From contig NZ_JAUSWX010000001.1 of assembly GCF_030815405.1 (NCBI RefSeq), forward strand, positions 4,030,001 through 4,094,000: DNA of 64,000 nt, read 5' to 3'. Source of the stretch: Agromyces albus (GTDB lineage Bacteria > Actinomycetota > Actinomycetes > Actinomycetales > Microbacteriaceae). The position numbers and the translations under genes are program-made. The notes below the pieces were generated by a model. It was given only the letters and a program-made list of their open reading frames with translations, ran no database searches and was not told the origin of the DNA. Below, piece by piece: positions 34,876 through 43,024 of the stretch. Each line of letters begins with the position of its first letter. The stretch's first letter is position 1.

Positions 34876-37715
34876 CGGATGCCGCTGCTGAAGGCGTGAT
34901 CGCGCGCATCGCGACCCTCCGCGCCGAATTGCGCGACGACAGCGCGTTCGTCGCAAGGCCCACCCCCCGCCTCAGCTGGACCGTCGAGACCGACGAGCCC
35001 GGCTGGCGGCAGGCCTCGGCCGAGCTCCGCAGCGGAGACGAGACCGTGCGCCTCGACACCGACGAATCGGTGCTCGTCGACTGGCCGTTCGTGCCCCTCG
35101 CCGCGGGGGAGACGCGCGAGGTTCGGGTGCGGGTGGCCGCGGCATCCGGAACCGAGACCGACTGGAGCGCCCCGCTCACGATCGTCGCGGGCTTCCTCGA
35201 CGAGGGCGCCTGGGTGGCCGAGCCCATCGGCCTCGCCGACGTGACGCGACCCGCGCACCCGGCGCTCGTGCGCACGTCGTTCACCGTCGACGGCGCCGTG
35301 CGGCGCGCCACCCTGTTCTACACGGTGCTCGGCGTCGCCGAGCCTGAGCTCAACGGCATCCGCGTCGACGGCGACGTGCTCGCGCCCGGCTGGTCGAGCT
35401 ATCGCGACCGCCTCGTGCACGAGACCGTCGACGTCACCGCCCTCGTGCGCGACGGCGAGAACGTGCTCGGCGCGACGCTCGCCGGCGGCTGGTACACCGA
35501 GCAGTACGGCTTCTTCCAGTTCGCCGATCGCGTCTACGGCGACCAGCCGAGCCTCCTCGCACAACTCCATGTCGAGTACGCCGACGGTCGTTCGCAAGTC
35601 GTGGCGACGGGCGACGGCAACGGCTGGCGCGCCCTCGGCGAGAGCACGGTCGTCGACAGCGGCATCTACGCGGGCGAGCACGCCGACTTGCGCCGTGCGG
35701 CCGCCGTCGAGGGCTGGTCGGCCCCGGGCTTCGACGCCTCCGCGTGGCCCGCCGCCCGCCGCGGGGCATCCGCTCGCGAGGGGTATGAGCACGTGCCGGT
35801 GCCCGAGGCGAGGATCGCACCGCCCGTGCGCCGCATCGCGGAACTCCCCGTCGCCGAGGTGCTCGAGTCGCCCTCGGGGGCGACCATCCTCGACTTCGGT
35901 CAGAATCTCGTCGGCCGGCTGCGCCTCCGCGTGAGCGGGCCGGCGGGCACCCGCCTCACCCTGCGGCACGCCGAGGTGCTTGAGCACGGCGAGCTCTCGC
36001 TGCGCCCCCTGCGCAACGCTGCCGCGACCGACGTGCTCGAGCTCGCCGGCGACGGCGTCGAGGTGTGGGAGCCGCGGTTCACCTTCCACGGCTTCCGCTA
36101 CGCCTCGATCGAGGGCTGGCCCGGCGAGTTCGACCGCGCCGACATCACGGCCGTCGTCATCGCGAGCGACCTGCCGCGCACGGGCTGGTTCGACTCGTCG
36201 CACGAGCTGCTCGACCGGCTGCACGAGAACGTGGTCTGGGGCATGCGCGGCAACTTCCTCGCGATCCCGACCGATTGCCCGCAGCGCGACGAGCGATTCG
36301 GCTGGACCGGGGACATCCAGGTCTTCGCGCCGACGGCGTCGTTCCTCGCCGATTGCGACGCGTTCCTCACCTCGTGGCTCCGCGACCTCGCGCTCGAGCA
36401 GCGCCGCGAGCACGGCGTGGTGCCGCTCGTCGTGCCCGCCGCGCTGCCGTCGTTCGGCGGCGGGGGAGGCGTGGCCGCGTGGGGCGACGCCGCGACGATC
36501 GTGCCGTGGGTGCTCTACGAGCGGTTCGGCGACCTCGGCGTACTGCACGACGCCTACCCGAGCATGCGCGACTGGGTCGACACGGTGCTCGCCGTGACCG
36601 ACGCCAAGGGGCTCTGGACTGGCGCGATGCAGCTCGGCGACTGGCTCGATCCCGATGCTCCGCCCGACAAGCCCGGCAAGGCGAAGGTCGACGGCGACCT
36701 CGTGGCGTCCGCCTATCTCGCGCGATCGCTGCGCATCGTGGCCGACGCCGCCGGGCTGCTCGGCGAGCCGGGCGACCGAACGCGGTACGCGGCGCTCGCC
36801 GAACGCACGCGCGCCGCGTTCACCGACGAGTACGTCACGCCCGCCGGTCGCATGATGAACGACGCGCCGACGGCCTACGCGCTCGCCCTCGGCTTCGACC
36901 TCGTGACGGATGCCGCACAGCGCACCGCGCTCGCAGGGCGCCTCGCCGATCTCGTGCGCGAGCGCGGCTACCGCATCGCCACCGGATTCGTGGGCACGCC
37001 GCTCGTCGCTGATGCCCTCGTCGACGCCGGCCATCGCGCCACGGCCGAGCGCCTGCTGCTGCAGACCGAGTGCCCCTCGTGGCTGTACTCCGTGACGATG
37101 GGCGCCACCACGGTGTGGGAGCGCTGGGACAGCCTCCTGCCCGACGGCTCGGTGAACCCGGGCGAGATGACCTCGTTCAACCACTACGCGCTCGGCGCGG
37201 TGGCCGACTGGATGCACCGCACGGTCGCTGGCCTTGCTCCCGATGCCCCCGGCTACCGGCGCCTGCGCATCGCGCCGCGGCCGCTCGCCGCGCTCGATCA
37301 CGCCCGGGCCTCGCACCGCACGCCCTACGGTGCCGCGTCGGTGGCCTGGCGCCGAGAGGGCTCCGCGGTCATCGTCGTCGCCGAGGTGCCGCCGAACACC
37401 GACGCGGTCGTCGACCTGCCCGGTCTCGAGCCGGTCGTCGTGGGCTCCGGCCGCCACGAGTGGCGGTTCACGGAGTCGACGGATGCCGCGAGCCGGCGCC
37501 CGCTCGGACTCGATTCGCCGACCGCGGCGATCATCGACGACCACGAGGCATACCGCACCCTCCTCGACACCCTCGCGATGCACGATGAGGCCCGCGCCGA
37601 CGCGGTGCGTACCGACACCGTGTGGGCCGAGGGACGCTCGCTGCGCCAAGCGCTCATGTTCACCCCGCCCGTCGTGCTCGCCGACATCGAGCGCGCACTC
37701 GCGGAACTCGACTGA
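34872..37715 (+). CDS. GH78 family alpha-L-rhamnosidase
   Basis: A 947-residue GH78 inverting alpha-L-rhamnosidase, cytoplasmic. The N-terminal beta-sandwich region (LSWTVETDEPGWRQASAEL) and the carbohydrate-binding module with LNGIRVDGDVLAPGWSSYRDR are typical. The (alpha/alpha)6 catalytic domain has the family block IPTDCPQRDERFGWTGDIQVF with acidic residues for catalysis and sugar contact, and later TTVWERWDSLLPDG. It would remove terminal rhamnose from flavonoid, saponin or pectic glycosides. It overlaps the GH43 stop by four bases, so the glycosidases are made from one message. Confidence 0.95.
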   Translation: MTDAAAEGVIARIATLRAELRDDSAFVARPTPRLSWTVETDEPGWRQASAELRSGDETVRLDTDESVLVDWPFVPLAAGETREVRVRVAAASGTETDWSAPLTIVAGFLDEGAWVAEPIGLADVTRPAHPALVRTSFTVDGAVRRATLFYTVLGVAEPELNGIRVDGDVLAPGWSSYRDRLVHETVDVTALVRDGENVLGATLAGGWYTEQYGFFQFADRVYGDQPSLLAQLHVEYADGRSQVVATGDGNGWRALGESTVVDSGIYAGEHADLRRAAAVEGWSAPGFDASAWPAARRGASAREGYEHVPVPEARIAPPVRRIAELPVAEVLESPSGATILDFGQNLVGRLRLRVSGPAGTRLTLRHAEVLEHGELSLRPLRNAAATDVLELAGDGVEVWEPRFTFHGFRYASIEGWPGEFDRADITAVVIASDLPRTGWFDSSHELLDRLHENVVWGMRGNFLAIPTDCPQRDERFGWTGDIQVFAPTASFLADCDAFLTSWLRDLALEQRREHGVVPLVVPAALPSFGGGGGVAAWGDAATIVPWVLYERFGDLGVLHDAYPSMRDWVDTVLAVTDAKGLWTGAMQLGDWLDPDAPPDKPGKAKVDGDLVASAYLARSLRIVADAAGLLGEPGDRTRYAALAERTRAAFTDEYVTPAGRMMNDAPTAYALALGFDLVTDAAQRTALAGRLADLVRERGYRIATGFVGTPLVADALVDAGHRATAERLLLQTECPSWLYSVTMGATTVWERWDSLLPDGSVNPGEMTSFNHYALGAVADWMHRTVAGLAPDAPGYRRLRIAPRPLAALDHARASHRTPYGAASVAWRREGSAVIVVAEVPPNTDAVVDLPGLEPVVVGSGRHEWRFTESTDAASRRPLGLDSPTAAIIDDHEAYRTLLDTLAMHDEARADAVRTDTVWAEGRSLRQALMFTPPVVLADIERALAELD

Positions 37716-37727
37716 GAACTCGACTGA
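37704..37727 (+). repeat. 12-bp tandem duplication at the GH78 stop codon
   Basis: GAACTCGACTGA occurs twice directly in tandem. The first copy encodes the last three residues and the stop of the GH78 gene, and the second copy lies between that stop and the next start. It looks like a slip duplication. Confidence 0.85.
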
Positions 37728-37737
37728 GAGGCATCCG

Positions 37738-39492
37738 ATGTTCGACCGTTCCTCCACCTTCGGCGACGCACTCGACGACGCGGGCGCCCGTGCCGTGCTC
37801 GAGACGTTCCTGCCCGGCGTGGCCGCCTCGCCCATGGCGGGCCAGTTCCGCGACGCCCGCCTCGGCCAGCTCGTCGCGATCTCGCCCGCGCTTCGTGAGG
37901 ACACCGCGGAGCAGGAGCGGTTCTGGGCGTCGCTCGCCGACGTGGGCGGGGGCGACTCCGCGCAGCGGGAGTACGCGCCCGCGATCGAGCCCGACCCCGC
38001 CTACGAGGGCGACGAGGTGCCGAGCGCATCCGCGGCCGTCACCGTGCCGACGGACGCGGTGCCGCGCTGGGGCGTCGTCGAGCTGCGCTTCGACGGGCCG
38101 TCGCACGGCAACCCGTTCGTCGACGTCGAGCTCGGCGCGATCGTGACGAACGGCGAGCGCTCGTTCGAGATCGGCGGGTTCTATGACGGCGAAGGCGTGT
38201 ACCTGATCCGGTTCCTCGCCGAGGCCGAGGGGGAGTGGCGGTTCGAGACCGCCTCGACGGCCAGGTCACTCGACGGCATCTCGGGCGCCGTGCACGTGGG
38301 GCCTGCGGCATCCGGAACCCACGGCCCCGTGCGGGCCGACGGCTTGCACTTCGCCCACGCCGACGGCTCGCGGTACCGGCCGGTCGGCACGACCGCGTAC
38401 GCGTGGACGCACCAGCCTGAGGAGGTGCAGCAGCGCACGCTCTCGGCGCTCGCGGACGCGCCGTTCAACAAGCTGCGCATGTGCCTCTTCCCGAAGTCGT
38501 ACCTCTACAACGCGAACGAGCCCGAGCGGTTTCCATTTCCGGGGTCGCTCGCCGACGGCTTCGACCTCGAGCGGTTCGACGTCGAGTTCTTCCGGGCGCT
38601 CGAACGGCGAATCGCCGAGCTCGCGGCGCTCGGCATCGAGGCCGACCTCATCCTCTTCCACGCGTATGACCGATGGGGGTTCGCCGACCTCGGGCCCGCC
38701 GTCGACGAGCGACTCATGCGGTACGTCGTGCGCCGGCTCGCGGCATCCGCCAACGTGTGGTGGGCCCTCGCCAACGAGTATGACCTCCTGTGGGCGAAGA
38801 CCACCGACGACTGGGAGCGGATCGCCGCGATCATCGAGGCCGAAGACCCGCACGACCACCTCCGCTCGATCCACAACTGCCACGCGTTCTACGACCAGTC
38901 GCGGCCGTGGATCACCCACGTGAGCGCCCAGCGCGTCGACGTCTACCGCACCGCCGAGAACACGAACGAGTGGCGCGACACGTGGGGCAAGCCCGTCGTC
39001 ATCGACGAGATCGGCTACGAGGGCGACATCGACCAGGGCTGGGGCAACCTCACCGGCGAGGAGCTCGTGCGACGGGCGTGGGAGGGCGCCGTGCGCGGCG
39101 GGTACGTCGGCCACGGCGAGACCTACCTCAACGAACGCGAGGAGCTCTGGTGGTCGAAGGGCGGCGAGCTCATTGGGGCGAGCCCGTCGCGACTGGGCTT
39201 CCTCGACGGCATCGTCGGCGAGGCGCCCGGGGGCGTGCTCGATCCGCTGCCCTCCGATTGGGACGTGCCGTGGGGCGGCGTCGCGGGCGACTACCTCATC
39301 GCGTATTTCGGGTTCAACCGGCCGAGCTTCCGCAACCTCGTGCTGCCCGAGGGCGACTTCGAGCTCGACGTGATCGACACCTGGAACATGACGGTCGAGC
39401 GGATGCCGGGAGTGCACCGCGGTGCCGTACGTGTCGAGCTGCCCGCCCGGCAGTTCATGGCGGTGCGGGCGCGGCGGGTGCGCTCGGACTGA
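37738..39492 (+). CDS. DUF5060/DUF4038-like glycoside hydrolase
   Basis: A 584-residue putative glycosidase without a signal peptide. Residues about 108-180 form a beta-sandwich of the DUF5060 type (WGVVELRFDGPSHGNPFVDVEL). Residues about 200-490 form a TIM barrel like DUF4038 proteins, with the likely acid/base glutamate in ALANEYDLLW and the nucleophile glutamate in PVVIDEIGYEG. The C-terminal domain (DYLIAYFGFNRPS, ELDVIDTWNMTVE) fits DUF5605. Related DUF4038 enzymes include the GH140 apiosidases. The first ~70 residues form an unusual helical segment of unknown role. It follows GH78 by 22 bases and closes the operon. Confidence 0.8.
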   Translation: MFDRSSTFGDALDDAGARAVLETFLPGVAASPMAGQFRDARLGQLVAISPALREDTAEQERFWASLADVGGGDSAQREYAPAIEPDPAYEGDEVPSASAAVTVPTDAVPRWGVVELRFDGPSHGNPFVDVELGAIVTNGERSFEIGGFYDGEGVYLIRFLAEAEGEWRFETASTARSLDGISGAVHVGPAASGTHGPVRADGLHFAHADGSRYRPVGTTAYAWTHQPEEVQQRTLSALADAPFNKLRMCLFPKSYLYNANEPERFPFPGSLADGFDLERFDVEFFRALERRIAELAALGIEADLILFHAYDRWGFADLGPAVDERLMRYVVRRLAASANVWWALANEYDLLWAKTTDDWERIAAIIEAEDPHDHLRSIHNCHAFYDQSRPWITHVSAQRVDVYRTAENTNEWRDTWGKPVVIDEIGYEGDIDQGWGNLTGEELVRRAWEGAVRGGYVGHGETYLNEREELWWSKGGELIGASPSRLGFLDGIVGEAPGGVLDPLPSDWDVPWGGVAGDYLIAYFGFNRPSFRNLVLPEGDFELDVIDTWNMTVERMPGVHRGAVRVELPARQFMAVRARRVRSD

Positions 39493-39493
39493 C

Positions 39494-40123
39494 TCAGACG
39501 GATGCGGGCTCCCACGCGAACCCGTCGGGGTCGGTGAACGCGCCGGCGTTGCCGCCGATCGAGAGTCGGCGCGATCCGGTGCCGTCGAGTGCGACGCCGG
39601 CGTCCTCGGCGAGGGCGTAGCGCCGGGAGAGTGCGAGCTTGACGGGACTCGACGCAGTGGCGAACTCGACGTAGGTGCTGCCGAAGCTCTTGGCCGCGCC
39701 AAAACCGCGGTTCAGGTAGAACTCCTTGCTCGCGGCCACGTCTTCGGCCCCGAGCAGCAGCACGATCTGGTCGATCTGCCTGGTAGCCCGACCGTTGCCG
39801 TTCGTCGCCGCGGTCGCGATCTTCCAGACCGTTCCGTCGGGGGCCTGCACGACGCCGCCGTAACCGGACGCCGACTTCGCGGGCGGCTTCAGTGTCGCGG
39901 CGCCTGCCTCGACGGCCGACTCGATCAGGCCCTCGACGGTGGAGGGCTGCGACACCGCGAGTGACAGCATGAATCCGCCGAAGCCCGTGGGCGGGGCATC
40001 CGCGGTTCGCAATCGCACCTGATCGTCGAGCCCGAAGGCGGCGGCGTAGAAGGCGCCGGCGGCGGTGGGGTCGGGCACATCGAGGGTGACGGAACGGATC
40101 GAGGGCCTGAGGAGGAGTGTCAT
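39494..40123 (-). CDS. VOC family protein, two-module glyoxalase-like
   Basis: A 209-residue protein made of two vicinal-oxygen-chelate modules, each with a strand-start like SVTLDVPDPTAAGAFYAAAFGL and IDQIVLLLGAEDVAASKEFYLNRGF. It resembles the PhnB/glyoxalase group that acts as antibiotic-binding or isomerase proteins, but no canonical His/Glu metal set is complete. Function is unknown. It converges on the DUF5060 gene with one base between stops. The ATG at 40123 is preceded by GGAGGAG. Confidence 0.8.
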   Translation of the reverse strand: MTLLLRPSIRSVTLDVPDPTAAGAFYAAAFGLDDQVRLRTADAPPTGFGGFMLSLAVSQPSTVEGLIESAVEAGAATLKPPAKSASGYGGVVQAPDGTVWKIATAATNGNGRATRQIDQIVLLLGAEDVAASKEFYLNRGFGAAKSFGSTYVEFATASSPVKLALSRRYALAEDAGVALDGTGSRRLSIGGNAGAFTDPDGFAWEPASV

Positions 40124-40293
40124 GACCGTGACGATATGCCGCGGCATCCGCGGCCGCTTCTCCGATCGTGATGGATGTGTTCTGGTGATTGGCAACCCCG
40201 TTGACGCTCGGTGACGCGGCGGGTAGACCCGACAAGGTGCGTGGCGCGTGCCGCCGAACGGCACGGCGCCCCGCCGGGAGGGAAGGAACCGAG

Positions 40294-40641
40294 ATGACCG
40301 TGAAGCTCAACCAGATCGGGCTCCGGCACGCGAGGTCGCTCGTTCGCGACGGCAAGGTCGTGCGCGACGAACGCGACGACTGGAGCGAGCACGCCCCGAG
40401 CGCCGACGACGAGAACGACTTCATCGACAAGCACGGCTGGGCCGAGTACGGCAAGTGGCACCTCGGCGTCGACGACGACGAGGACCGCGAGACGAAGGGC
40501 CACTACAGCTTCCCGTACGGCGACTTCCGCAAGGTGCATCGCTGCGGGGTGATCTCGCTCGAGAGCCGCGCCGGCCAGTTCGACCACGACGATATCCGCG
40601 ACGAGTCGAAAAAGCTGCTTGAGCTCATCGACGAGGACTGA
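40294..40641 (+). CDS. hypothetical charged protein
   Basis: A 115-residue soluble protein that is very rich in acidic residues, with pieces such as HAPSADDENDF and GVDDDEDRETKG. A conserved-looking core reads YSFPYGDFRKVHRCGVISLESRAGQFDH, with one cysteine and several histidines. Similar short proteins occur widely in high-GC bacteria, often without an assigned function. A GGAAGGA site precedes the ATG by eight bases, which supports it as a real gene. Confidence 0.8.
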   Translation: MTVKLNQIGLRHARSLVRDGKVVRDERDDWSEHAPSADDENDFIDKHGWAEYGKWHLGVDDDEDRETKGHYSFPYGDFRKVHRCGVISLESRAGQFDHDDIRDESKKLLELIDED

Positions 40642-40677
40642 GCGGATGCCGCTCGGCCGGTCACTGCTGGATCATGG

Positions 40678-41130
40678 TCACCCTGCGGCGTGAATGCAGG
40701 TGAGGTCGCTGCGATCGACCCGCACCGCACCGGTCGCCGGGTCGACGATGAATATCGTGCGCGCCATGATGCGGCTGCCGGCTTCGTCGGATAGGACGTC
40801 GACGAGTCGGAACACGAAGGCCCCCTCGGTCTCCACGATCGTGCTCGTGCCGCCGCCCTCGAACCCCGAGCTGGTGGTGACCGACGATACGCCGCGCTCG
40901 ATGAAGCCGTCACCGTGATCATGCTGGTAGAAGGTCAACTCGATGGTGACCGTGTGGGTCTCACCGGTGCACGGGTTGACGTCGGGGAAGCTGATAAGGC
41001 CGGAATCAGGTGTGGGAGGATCGGCCGCTGCCGGGGAAGCCAGCATCATCACCATGAGGGCGGAGGCACCGAGTGCGCCTACGGTTCCCTTGAGCCATCC
41101 GACACCATGCGTTGCGCTTCGTCTCGTCAT
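40678..41130 (-). CDS. secreted protein of unknown function
   Basis: A 150-residue exported protein. The signal peptide has a basic start, a hydrophobic stretch at about 16-32 and an A-A-A-D cleavage region near residue 35. The mature part is predicted all-beta, with two cysteines (VNPCTGET and LTCIHA) near its ends that could bridge. An HDHGDG segment in the middle might bind metal. No family was recognised. AAGGAG precedes the ATG at 41130. A palindrome lies about 145 bases upstream. Confidence 0.75.
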   Translation of the reverse strand: MTRRSATHGVGWLKGTVGALGASALMVMMLASPAAADPPTPDSGLISFPDVNPCTGETHTVTIELTFYQHDHGDGFIERGVSSVTTSSGFEGGGTSTIVETEGAFVFRLVDVLSDEAGSRIMARTIFIVDPATGAVRVDRSDLTCIHAAG

Positions 41131-41275
41131 CGCTCCGTCTCCTTTGACAGGCAGCAGCAACGCGGCGTTGACGGCGTTGGCATAGGCCCAACGCCCGCTC
41201 GTCGGCGCCGAAGCGCCTGTCCACGTGCTGACAGGGCCAGTATGCTCCGATCCGCATTCGGGGTCCATGCCCAAA

Positions 41276-41288
41276 TGAGCAATGCTCA
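41276..41288. promoter_or_regulatory. palindrome TGAGCA-A-TGCTCA
   Basis: A perfect 13-base dyad with a central A. TGAGCAnTGCTCA is a common operator form for TetR-family repressors. It lies in the 266-base divergent space between the secreted-protein gene and the helical protein gene. Neither encodes a regulator, so the site is inferred only from its symmetry. Confidence 0.35.
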
Positions 41289-41396
41289 CTCATGTCCGGA
41301 CCTCAATCGGCGTGTAGTCGACGGGGCGCCGGTCGTCAAGCGCTGTGCACCCGCGGGGGCCGGTGGAAGACTGGCGAGGATCGGAATGGAGGGGCC

Positions 41397-41912
41397 ATGA
41401 CGAGACCGAAGACCGAAACCGAGCGCGCCGACCGACGCGCCGCGGGCAAGGCCGTGGACGAGGCGAAGCGTGCCGCCAAAGAGACGCACAAGCTCGCGAA
41501 GACCCTCTCGCGTGATGCTGGGGCGAGCCTCGCCGCGATCGAGGCATCGGCACGCGCCGAGATCCGCGAGGCGAAGCGCGAGGTCGGCGTTCGACCCCGC
41601 CGAGCCGAGCGCACGGCCAAGAGCGCGTCGGCCCGCCTCGAGAGCGCGTCGATGCGGATGACCCCGTACGCCGACGCCGCGGCCGATGCGAAGCGACGCG
41701 CCAAGACGATCAAGCGGCATCGCGAGCAAGCGAAGCAAGTGCAGAAGATGGCGAAGTTCGTCGCGCTGCACGCGATCGTGACCGCCGTCGTCACCCCGAC
41801 CGAGGAGCAGCAGCGCAAAACCGACGAGAAACGGCGGCGCAGGCCGTCGGGCGCCGAGATGGATGCCCGTGGCGTGCTGCCGGTCTCGCAAAAGCGGGCC
41901 AAATCACGCTAG
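41397..41912 (+). CDS. hypothetical alanine/lysine-rich helical protein
   Basis: A 171-residue protein rich in Ala, Lys, Arg and Glu, with long runs predicted as amphipathic helix or coiled coil (ADRRAAGKAVDEAKRAAK, AEIREAKREV). A short hydrophobic stretch KFVALHAIVTAVV lies near residue 125, too short and charged at its ends to be a clear membrane helix. Composition is histone- or scaffold-like, and nucleic-acid binding is possible but untested. The ATG at 41397 follows GGAGGGG. The next gene starts nine bases after its stop. Confidence 0.7.
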   Translation: MTRPKTETERADRRAAGKAVDEAKRAAKETHKLAKTLSRDAGASLAAIEASARAEIREAKREVGVRPRRAERTAKSASARLESASMRMTPYADAAADAKRRAKTIKRHREQAKQVQKMAKFVALHAIVTAVVTPTEEQQRKTDEKRRRRPSGAEMDARGVLPVSQKRAKSR

Positions 41913-41921
41913 ACCAGAGGG

Positions 41922-42842
41922 ATGACCGACACGCTCCTCGATCCGTACCGCGCACAGAGTGTCTGCAGCGATCCGGGTCGCATGTCCGAATGGATCGGCG
42001 AGGTGCCGCGCGATCTGGGCGAGCTGCGACGGCTCGTCTCGGGCCTCGTCTTCCACTACCGCGCGAACGGCGACGTCGCCGGCCACGGGTTCACCCCTGA
42101 TCGGCTCGGCGAGATCGACCTGCGATACGCCGAGGAGCAGTTCGCCCGCCTCGCCGAGCTGAAGCCCGGGCCCCTCGGTGTGGCTCGCGAGCCCACCGAG
42201 CGCATCCTCGGCTGCTGCCGGGACTTCACCCTGCTCTTCGTCTCGCTCGCGCGTCGCATCGGCGTTCCGGCGCGTTCCCGCGTGGGCTTCGGCGGGTACT
42301 TCGTCGATGGCTGGTGGCTCGACCACGTCGTCGCCGAGGTGTGGGACGCGGATGCCTCGCGCTGGCGCCTCGTCGAGGCCCAGATGCACGAGGGCTTCCT
42401 CGACGCCTCGACCGGAGCGCCGCTCGACCTCCTCGACGTGCCACGCGACCGCTTCCTCACGGGAGCCGACGCGTGGATCGCCGCTCGCGCCGGCCGTCTC
42501 GACCCCGAGCAGGTCGCGGTGATGCCCGAACTCGAGGTGCCCGAGCTGCGATCGTGGCCGTACCTCACGCACAATCTCGTGCTCGACCTCACGGCGCTCG
42601 ACGGCCACGAGACCCTCCTCTGGGCGACGTGGGGCATCGACGACGAGATCGGCGCAGACGGGCCGGATGCCGCGCTCGCCGCGGATCTCGACCGCATCGC
42701 GGCGCGTATCGCCGACCCTGCCGTCACCCCGCCAGAGCTGCACGAGCTCGCCGCCGACTCCCGCTTCCGCGTGCCCGAGGTCGTGACTCGCGTGTGGCCG
42801 CTCGACGGATCGTCGCGGCGGGTCACGCTGCGCACGCGCTGA
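41922..42842 (+). CDS. transglutaminase-like superfamily protein
   Basis: A 306-residue protein with a transglutaminase-like papain fold. The nucleophile cysteine lies at Cys98 or Cys99 in ERILGCCRDFTLLFVSLAR, followed by GVPARSRVGFGGYF. The catalytic histidine is His135 in WLDHVVAEVWD, and an aspartate follows nearby. The end of the chain is helical. Bacterial members of this group are often proteases or amidases on unknown targets. It is probably co-transcribed with the helical protein just upstream. Confidence 0.85.
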   Translation: MTDTLLDPYRAQSVCSDPGRMSEWIGEVPRDLGELRRLVSGLVFHYRANGDVAGHGFTPDRLGEIDLRYAEEQFARLAELKPGPLGVAREPTERILGCCRDFTLLFVSLARRIGVPARSRVGFGGYFVDGWWLDHVVAEVWDADASRWRLVEAQMHEGFLDASTGAPLDLLDVPRDRFLTGADAWIAARAGRLDPEQVAVMPELEVPELRSWPYLTHNLVLDLTALDGHETLLWATWGIDDEIGADGPDAALAADLDRIAARIADPAVTPPELHELAADSRFRVPEVVTRVWPLDGSSRRVTLRTR

Positions 42843-42926
42843 TTCGGCATCCCGCGGCAGGATGATGGACTCATCCGCTCGGTCATAGTCAACGACGACG
42901 CCGCTCGAGGCCCGCATGGCCAGCCC

Positions 42927-42956
42927 TTGCCGGGGCGCGTCGCTGAGGGGTACCGT
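42927..42956 (+). promoter_or_regulatory. promoter of TPR-LuxR gene 1
   Basis: TTGCCG at 42927-42932 and TACCGT at 42951-42956, 18 bases apart, sit upstream of the gene at 43025. The -10 box and the next ~25 bases (GACGAATATCC, GGGCGCCCG) also recur upstream of the paralogous LuxR gene at 45251. That conservation supports a real promoter/leader. Confidence 0.5.
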
Positions 42957-43024
42957 GACGAATATCCGACGGGCGCCCGTCGCGTTGCCCGGGGCGTTGG
43001 GCGCTCGTCGCCGAAAGGCACGCC

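Noticed and set aside
34527..37904. An 1125-residue open frame on the minus strand opposite the GH78 gene
   Set aside because: It is the antisense of a clear rhamnosidase with all family motifs. Long antisense frames are expected in GC-rich DNA, and its translation shows low-complexity Arg/Ala/Gly runs without motifs.
37738..37950. A separate small gene for the helical N-terminus of the DUF5060 enzyme
   Set aside because: There is no stop or second start with a good ribosome-binding site between it and the beta-sandwich domain, and the frame is continuous.
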